DNA of 64,000 bases. Origin: Planctomycetota bacterium. GTDB lineage: Bacteria; Planctomycetota; Phycisphaerae; Phycisphaerales; UBA1924. Below are positions 59,621 to 64,000 of this stretch, piece by piece. The notes under the pieces were generated by a model. It was not told where the DNA came from. It ran no database searches and saw only the letters and a program-made list of their open reading frames with translations. Position 1 is the first letter of the stretch; the number at the start of each line of letters is the position of its first letter. A program made the translations under genes and the position numbers. The stretch spans positions 55,486 through 119,485 of the forward strand of contig CAUJHH010000019.1 in the NCBI GenBank assembly GCA_963204725.1. The letters run 5' to 3'.

Positions 59621-60892
59621 ATGAGCGCGATCCACGCCGCGAATCCCGCCGGCTCTCCGCCGTTCCCTTCTCCTCTGGCCGTGCATTGGCAGCACGACCC
59701 CAGCGTCTGCTTCTTGAATCACGGGAGTTTCGGCGCGTGTCCGACGCGGGTGCTCCAGGCCCAGACGCGACTGCGCAACCGGATGGAAGCCGAGTCCATC
59801 CGGTTCTTTGTCGAGGACTCGTGGGGGCTGATCGATCGCGCTCGCGGCGCGCTGGCTTCCTTTGTCGGCGCATCACCCGCCGATCTTGTCCCCGTGCCGA
59901 ACGCCACGATCGCCGTCGCCACCGTTCTGCACCATCTGGCGCGCACGGGCTTTCTGGGCGCGGGCGACGAGGTCCTCGCCAACGACCACGAGTATCCCGC
60001 CTGCCTCAATAATCTCCGCGACGTCTGCGCCATGGTCGGCTCGTCCGCAGTCATTGCGAAGATCCCGTTCCCGATCGAATCTCCCGACCACGCGTTCGAC
60101 GCCATCATGTCCGGGGTCACACCCCGCACCAAGGCCGCGCTCCTGAGCCACGTCACCAGTTCCAGCGGCTTGATCCTTCCTGTGGAGCGCCTGGTACGGG
60201 CGCTCGAGGCCAGGGGCGTTCGCACGATCATTGATGGGGCGCACGCCGCGGGATTTGTCGAGGGTCTTGACCTCAACGCCCTTGGCGCGAGCTATTACAC
60301 GAGCAACTGCCACAAGTGGCTGTGCACGCCGAAGGGGTGCGCGTTTCTGTGGGTCCGCGCCGATCGGCAGGACGGCTTCCGCCCGATGGTGCTCTCCAAC
60401 TTTGCCGAGAAGCCAAGACCCGGGCGCCCGCGGCTGCACACGGAGTTTGACTTCGTCGGCACGAATGACATCACGTCCTTTCTGACCATTCCAGACGCGC
60501 TCGATTTCATGGCGACGGTCTTGCCCGGCGGATGGTCCGCTGTCTACGAGCACAACCGCTCGCTCACGCGTGCGGGGCGAGACACGATCTGCGGCGTGCT
60601 CTCGGTCGCGCCTCCCGCGCCCGACTCAATGATCGGCAACCTCGGCACCATCGTCCTGCCGGCGCACGACGAGGCGACACGCAAGCGGATCTCGCTGCGG
60701 GTCAGTGTCCACCACGATGCGCTGCAAGACGAGCTCATGAGGCGATGGCGCATCCAGGTTCCTATCTGGTCCGTCGCCGACGGCCCTCGCACGGTGCGCA
60801 TCAGCGCACAGGTCTATAACAGCATCGGCCAGTTTGCGTATCTCGCCGGCGCGCTCGCGGCCGAGCTTGCGCGGGAGAAGGCCTCGCCATGA
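59621..60892 (+). CDS. Class V aminotransferase (isopenicillin-N epimerase-like)
   Basis: A 423-residue PLP enzyme. The N-terminal FLNHGSFGACPTRVLQAQ is typical of the isopenicillin-N-epimerase/EgtE-like branch. The PLP pocket has the aspartate in GVRTIIDGAHAAGFVEGLDL, and the Schiff-base lysine is Lys232 in SNCHKWLCTPKG. The C-terminal small domain begins after residue 300. Members act as aminotransferases, epimerases or cysteine-type lyases, so the reaction is open. It overlaps the next gene by four bases (ATGA), suggesting a coupled acetyl-transfer step. The start ATG 59621 has no strong ribosome site. Confidence 0.88.
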   Translation: MSAIHAANPAGSPPFPSPLAVHWQHDPSVCFLNHGSFGACPTRVLQAQTRLRNRMEAESIRFFVEDSWGLIDRARGALASFVGASPADLVPVPNATIAVATVLHHLARTGFLGAGDEVLANDHEYPACLNNLRDVCAMVGSSAVIAKIPFPIESPDHAFDAIMSGVTPRTKAALLSHVTSSSGLILPVERLVRALEARGVRTIIDGAHAAGFVEGLDLNALGASYYTSNCHKWLCTPKGCAFLWVRADRQDGFRPMVLSNFAEKPRPGRPRLHTEFDFVGTNDITSFLTIPDALDFMATVLPGGWSAVYEHNRSLTRAGRDTICGVLSVAPPAPDSMIGNLGTIVLPAHDEATRKRISLRVSVHHDALQDELMRRWRIQVPIWSVADGPRTVRISAQVYNSIGQFAYLAGALAAELAREKASP

Positions 60893-61488
60893 GCGACGCA
60901 CAGACATGGTTGGTGCCGATCACGCTCACCGGACGATTTGTGCGTCTGGAGCCGTTGACGCTCGCGCACGCGGCGGAACTCAACGCCTGCACGCCGCTGG
61001 ACACATTCCGGTACTTCAGCTTTGGCCCCGCCGGCTCCGCCGTCACCGACATGGCCGACTTCGTCGCTCGGCTGCTCTCTGATCCTGGTCGCCTCCACTT
61101 CGCCGTCATCGACCTGGCGACGGGCCTCGCGTGTGGCAGTTCGTCTTACTACGACATCAGGCCGGCGCACCGAGGACTCGAGATTGGCTTTACCTGGTAC
61201 GGCGCAACCTCACGCGGCACGGCCGTCAATCCGGAGAGCAAGCGACTGCTGCTGACCCATGCGTTTGAGACGCTCTACGCCGAGCGGGTCGCGTTCCGCA
61301 CCGACTCCCGCAACGCGCGGAGCCGGCGTGCTCTTGACAAGCTTGGCGCGCAGCAGGAGGGAATCCTTCGGCGCCACATGCTGATGCCGGATGGAGCGTG
61401 GCGAGACAGCGTCTACTTCAGCATTCTCCGACACGAATGGCCGCGCGTCCGAGCCGGTCTTGACGCGCGCATCCAAGCGCACGCCTGA
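60889..61488 (+). CDS. GNAT-family acetyltransferase (RimJ-like)
   Basis: A 199-residue transferase of the RimJ/RimL-type GNAT subfamily: LTGRFVRLEPLTLAHAAELNACT at the start, LACGSSSYYDIRPAHRGLEIGFTWYG in the centre, and LLLTHAFETLYAERVAFRTDSRNARSRRALDKLGAQQEGILRRHM at the end (the last block being the diagnostic NxxSxRxlekLGF-type acetyl-CoA region). It is coupled to the class V aminotransferase by a 4-base overlap. Family members acetylate protein N-termini or small amines; given the neighbour, a small-molecule amine is plausible. Confidence 0.88.
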   Translation: MSDAQTWLVPITLTGRFVRLEPLTLAHAAELNACTPLDTFRYFSFGPAGSAVTDMADFVARLLSDPGRLHFAVIDLATGLACGSSSYYDIRPAHRGLEIGFTWYGATSRGTAVNPESKRLLLTHAFETLYAERVAFRTDSRNARSRRALDKLGAQQEGILRRHMLMPDGAWRDSVYFSILRHEWPRVRAGLDARIQAHA

Positions 61489-61518
61489 TCGAGATCCCGC
61501 CTGATCGGAGGGTGGACC

Positions 61519-62082
61519 GTGAAGCCCGAGAACGTACCGACCGAAGTTTCCAGCCGCGAGACGATCAAGATCCGTCTCAAGAGCATCTCGCAACTCTTCA
61601 ACTCGCTCGATCCATCGCCGTTCATCGAGAAGGACCTTGATGCAGACGCGGAGCAGTTCATCGAGGGCTGGGCCGCCGAGATGACCCGCGCCTCGCGGCT
61701 CCGCCTCGTGCTTCACCTTGAAGCGCCCGTCACCGATCCCAGTGAGCGAGCCAGCGTCACCGAGGCGATCCACAACTTCTTCGCGTACAAGGCCGATCAG
61801 ACTCGGCTCGAGCTCCGACGCCTGTGGGCGGTCGGCCGGCTCAGTATGCTCATCGGCCTCCTCTTCGTCGCGGCGTGCATCGCTGCGGCACAGGCCATCG
61901 CGCCGCTCTGGCACGGCACGGTCGCCGAGATCGTCAAGCAGAGTCTGGTGATCGTCGGCTGGGTCGCCATGTGGCGTCCGCTCGAGATCTTTCTCTACGA
62001 CTGGTGGCCGATCGCCGGGCGCGCCCGCCTCCACACTCGCCTGAGCGCCATGAAGATCGAGTTCGCAGAGCCGCGTTCATGA
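61519..62082 (+). CDS. Two-helix membrane protein of unknown function
   Basis: The 187-residue product begins at GTG 61519, eight bases after GGAGGG. The first 110 residues are soluble and helical, with SISQLFNSLDPSPFIEKDLDADAEQFIEGWA. Two membrane helices follow at about 112-131 (LSMLIGLLFVAACIAAAQAI) and 141-160. A conserved-looking segment (WRPLEIFLYDWWPIAGRARLHTRL) ends the protein, and the soluble part ends cytoplasmic. No family was recognised. It may be transcribed with the upstream aminotransferase/GNAT pair (31 bases away). It overlaps the convergent zinc-ribbon gene by six bases. Confidence 0.75.
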   Translation: MKPENVPTEVSSRETIKIRLKSISQLFNSLDPSPFIEKDLDADAEQFIEGWAAEMTRASRLRLVLHLEAPVTDPSERASVTEAIHNFFAYKADQTRLELRRLWAVGRLSMLIGLLFVAACIAAAQAIAPLWHGTVAEIVKQSLVIVGWVAMWRPLEIFLYDWWPIAGRARLHTRLSAMKIEFAEPRS

Positions 62083-62514
62083 GTCCGGTCGCGCGGGAGC
62101 CGCCGGCTCGAGTGTTTCGCCGCACTCCGGGCAGCAAGGGCCGGGGAGACCTCGAAGGTCGTACGCGCACTTGGCGCAGACCAAGGGATTGCCTTTGGCC
62201 TTCACCCGTCGCGCGACACCCGCGACAACGAGAAAGAGCGACAGCGGAAGCGAAGAGGCGAAGAGTGAATCGCGCACTGCCGCGCGGCGATGGAGTTGGA
62301 AGGTGCCGCACCGGATATCGGGCGGCGCCGGTCCGAAGCCGTGTGCATCGGCGCAGTCGCCGCAGGTGCAGCCGTCGTAGCCCCGCAGATGTGCGAGCCC
62401 TACTCGGAGCCCGAAGCTCGCGTCGCTCATCCAGTACGTCAGCAGGACCGGAAGCACCGAGAGCCCGAACAGAGCGAAGAACACGGCGCGGCGATGCGAT
62501 CGCTGGTTTCCCAT
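62077..62514 (-). CDS. Membrane protein with C-terminal zinc ribbon
   Basis: The 145-residue product from ATG 62514 (MGNQRSHRRAVFFALFGLSVLPVLLTYW) starts with a membrane helix. A cysteine pair (CTCGDC) sits in the middle loop, followed by a second helix (SSLPLSLFLVVAGVARR). The C-terminus is a zinc ribbon CAKCAYDLRGLPGPCCPECGE. This CxxC-x-YDLRGL-CPECG form is a recurrent planctomycete module at the end of membrane proteins. Its partner is unknown. The frame continues upstream but becomes Arg-rich. Confidence 0.72.
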   Translation of the reverse strand: MGNQRSHRRAVFFALFGLSVLPVLLTYWMSDASFGLRVGLAHLRGYDGCTCGDCADAHGFGPAPPDIRCGTFQLHRRAAVRDSLFASSLPLSLFLVVAGVARRVKAKGNPLVCAKCAYDLRGLPGPCCPECGETLEPAAPARPDS

Positions 62515-62579
62515 CCATGGCACGGGCTCCCGAGAGAGTTCCGTCCGGGACGCTCGCGCGGATGCACGGGGTCTTTGCC

Positions 62580-63773
62580 TCAGGCGATGGTCATTGTCGG
62601 CGGATCGAGGGGGAGCGACCTCGCATACTCCAGATACGACTCGATCCCGCGCTTCAGCTCGACCATTGAGTCTGAGGGGAACTTCTCGGACAGGGCTCGC
62701 GCGATCTCGAACGCCACCACGTTCTCGACGACCACGCTTGCGGCAGAGACGGCGCAAATGTCCGAGCGTTCATACTGGCTCATGTCCGGCTGCTTTGTGT
62801 TGAGGTCCACCGAAGGCAGCCCGCGCAGCAGCGTCGAGATCGGCTTCATTGTCGCCTTCACCACCACCGGCTGCCCGTTGGTGATCCCGCCCTCGGTGCC
62901 GCCCGCGTTGTTCGAATCGCGAAGAAACCCGAGCGTGTGCTCGTACTTGCGTGCCGGATCGAAGCGGATCGGATCGTGCACGAGTGAGCCCGGGCGGCTG
63001 GCGCACTCGCGTCCGAGCCCGATCTCGACCGCCTTCATCGCTTGCACGCCCATCACGGCGTACGCGAGGCGCGCATCCAGTTTCGTCCGCCAGTCCATGC
63101 AGGAGCCGAGCCCCGGCGGGCACCCGAAGACGTGCGCCTCAACGATCCCGCCGATCGTGTCCTTGTCGATCTTGGCCTGGCGGATGATCTCACATTGACG
63201 CTCTGTGACCGATGGATCGGGGCAGTACGTCTCCGATGCATCGCGCGCCGCGAGCATGGCCTTCCAGTTCTCCGGCGTGATCTCGGCTTCGGTCCGCGCA
63301 TCGAGGATCTGGCGCACGAAGCCGAAGACCTCGATTCCTACTTCTCGCAGGAGGCACTTGGCGACTGCGCCCGCTGCGACACGGGCCGCGGTTTCGCGGG
63401 CGCTCGCGCGTTCCAGGGTCTCGCGGCAATCGGTCGTCAGCCACTTGATGCTGCCCGCCAGATCCGCGTGCCCGGGCCTCGGGCGGTAGACCGGGGGCGT
63501 CTTCGCGGCATCGTCCATCCGCGAGTCCTTGTTGACCACCTGCATGCAGAGGGGCGACGCGATTGTCTTGCCCATCCGGGTCCCGGCCAGAAACTCGACC
63601 ACGTCCTTCTCGATGCGCTGGCGTCCGCCGCGTCCGTAGCCGCCCTGGCGTCGGAGGAGCTCTCCGTTGATCAGATCGAGGTCGAGGGTGAGCCCTCGCG
63701 GGAGGCCGGTCATGATCGCGATGAGCGCGGGGCCGTGGGACTCGCCGGCCGTCTGGTAGTCGAGGGTTGGCAT
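62580..63773 (-). CDS. aroC: Chorismate synthase
   Basis: AroC makes chorismate from 5-enolpyruvylshikimate-3-phosphate using reduced FMN. The 397-residue product starts at ATG 63773 (MPTLDYQTAGESHGPALIAIMTGLPRGL, the GESHG signature). Family motifs are GYGRGGRQRIEKDVVEFLAGTRMGKT, RPGHADLAGSIKW, ERASARETAARVAAGAVAK and GGTEGGITNGQPVVVKATMKPI. The length and the extended C-terminus place it in the longer subgroup. Its product feeds the PheA enzyme encoded at the left end of the window. No other shikimate gene is adjacent. Confidence 0.97.
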   Translation of the reverse strand: MPTLDYQTAGESHGPALIAIMTGLPRGLTLDLDLINGELLRRQGGYGRGGRQRIEKDVVEFLAGTRMGKTIASPLCMQVVNKDSRMDDAAKTPPVYRPRPGHADLAGSIKWLTTDCRETLERASARETAARVAAGAVAKCLLREVGIEVFGFVRQILDARTEAEITPENWKAMLAARDASETYCPDPSVTERQCEIIRQAKIDKDTIGGIVEAHVFGCPPGLGSCMDWRTKLDARLAYAVMGVQAMKAVEIGLGRECASRPGSLVHDPIRFDPARKYEHTLGFLRDSNNAGGTEGGITNGQPVVVKATMKPISTLLRGLPSVDLNTKQPDMSQYERSDICAVSAASVVVENVVAFEIARALSEKFPSDSMVELKRGIESYLEYARSLPLDPPTMTIA

Positions 63774-63830
63774 GGGCTCAGGGTACGGCGGATCCGCCGC
63801 TCGCGTGTCCGCGGACCGACGGCTGATCGC

Positions 63831-64000
63831 TCACCACTTGAACATCTGCAGCACGTTCGCGTGGTCGTCGGTCCAGACCGGCGTCTTGTCGCTCGGCTCG
63901 AACCACCACCAATCGCGTCGATCCGGGCCCTTTGCGATCAGCGGTGCCAGATCCTGCGCCTGTTTGGCCACCGCGACCCACACGCTCGACCACGCGGTGA
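63831..64000 (-). CDS. Spermidine-synthase-like protein, C-terminal fragment
   Basis: Only the final 56 codons are in the window, ending at the TGA at 63831-63833. The segment reads TAWSSVWVAVAKQAQDL, then DRRDWWWFEPSD and PVWTDDHANVLQMFKW. The closing WTDDxxNxLQxxKW is typical of planctomycete proteins that fuse membrane helices to a spermidine-synthase-like domain. The upstream part lies beyond the right edge, so this is a partial and provisional call. Confidence 0.5.
   Translation of the reverse strand, partial: TAWSSVWVAVAKQAQDLAPLIAKGPDRRDWWWFEPSDKTPVWTDDHANVLQMFKW

Noticed and set aside
1..64000. tRNA, rRNA, CRISPR and insertion sequences
   Set aside because: No T-loop/acceptor pattern, no rRNA-like segment, no regularly spaced repeats with unique spacers, and no transposase-like gene were recognised anywhere in the window by eye.

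Overview
The window reads as chromosomal DNA of a high-GC member of the Planctomycetota, most likely class Phycisphaerae. Several independent marks support this: an N-terminal LEPR-XLL motif in the gene cut by the left edge; two secreted proteins ending in a GC-type dockerin (EF-hand-like repeats closing in ...DAFGxGC); several exported proteins with a PEP-CTERM-like tail of the form PxPGxxALLGLxGLAxxRRRR; a Ser/Thr kinase fused to TPRs; and a small membrane protein with the CAKCAYDL...CPEC zinc ribbon. Taxonomy is inferred from these marks, not from a marker-gene tree.

Layout. 0-11.6 kb: LEPR-XLL fragment, chorismate mutase/prephenate dehydratase, a polytopic membrane protein, the complex I membrane-arm operon nuoJKLMN (minus strand), then pgsA-pgpA of phospholipid synthesis. 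11.6-20.3 kb: two tandem M1-type peptidase lipoproteins, a lamin-tail-domain protein, leucyl aminopeptidase, and two PEP-CTERM-like exported proteins that each have their own terminator. 20.3-25.8 kb: a GT4 glycosyltransferase, an isolated nuoD, and a diguanylate cyclase paired with an unknown protein. 25.9-31.4 kb: an exported methyltransferase divergent from a MarR regulator across a perfect palindrome, a pirin, a small membrane pair, and an acidic-tailed protein beside a DRR-motif protein. 31.5-39.7 kb: kinase-TPR, a GH43-like beta-propeller lipoprotein, an S9 peptidase, a GNAT enzyme and a Y-family polymerase. 39.7-46.7 kb: an accessory, secretome-like patch with two dockerin proteins, a LamG-like reading frame with no clear end, and two tandem PEP-CTERM-like paralogues. 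46.7-50.5 kb: an isolated atpA with its own terminator, then the c-di-AMP pair cdaR/cdaA. 50.6-64 kb: Nfu-N/mutY overlap, a GT2 enzyme, a BtuF-like protein, a secretin-ATPase pair (gspD-gspE), another PEP-CTERM-like protein, a class V aminotransferase/GNAT pair, chorismate synthase, and the 3' end of a spermidine-synthase-like gene.

How it fits together. Core metabolism (aromatic amino acids, respiration, ATP synthase, phospholipids, DNA repair) alternates with a large exported set: lipoproteins, peptidases, dockerin and PEP-CTERM-like proteins, plus two genes of a secretin-based export machine. Both c-di-GMP and c-di-AMP signalling are present. I found no rRNA, tRNA, CRISPR array, insertion sequence or prophage core. 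The points most worth following up are the MarR/exported-methyltransferase/pirin locus, the DLA variant in the c-di-AMP cyclase, the histidine-rich loops in NuoL and NuoM, the isolated atpA and nuoD, and the open-ended LamG frame at 41-43 kb.
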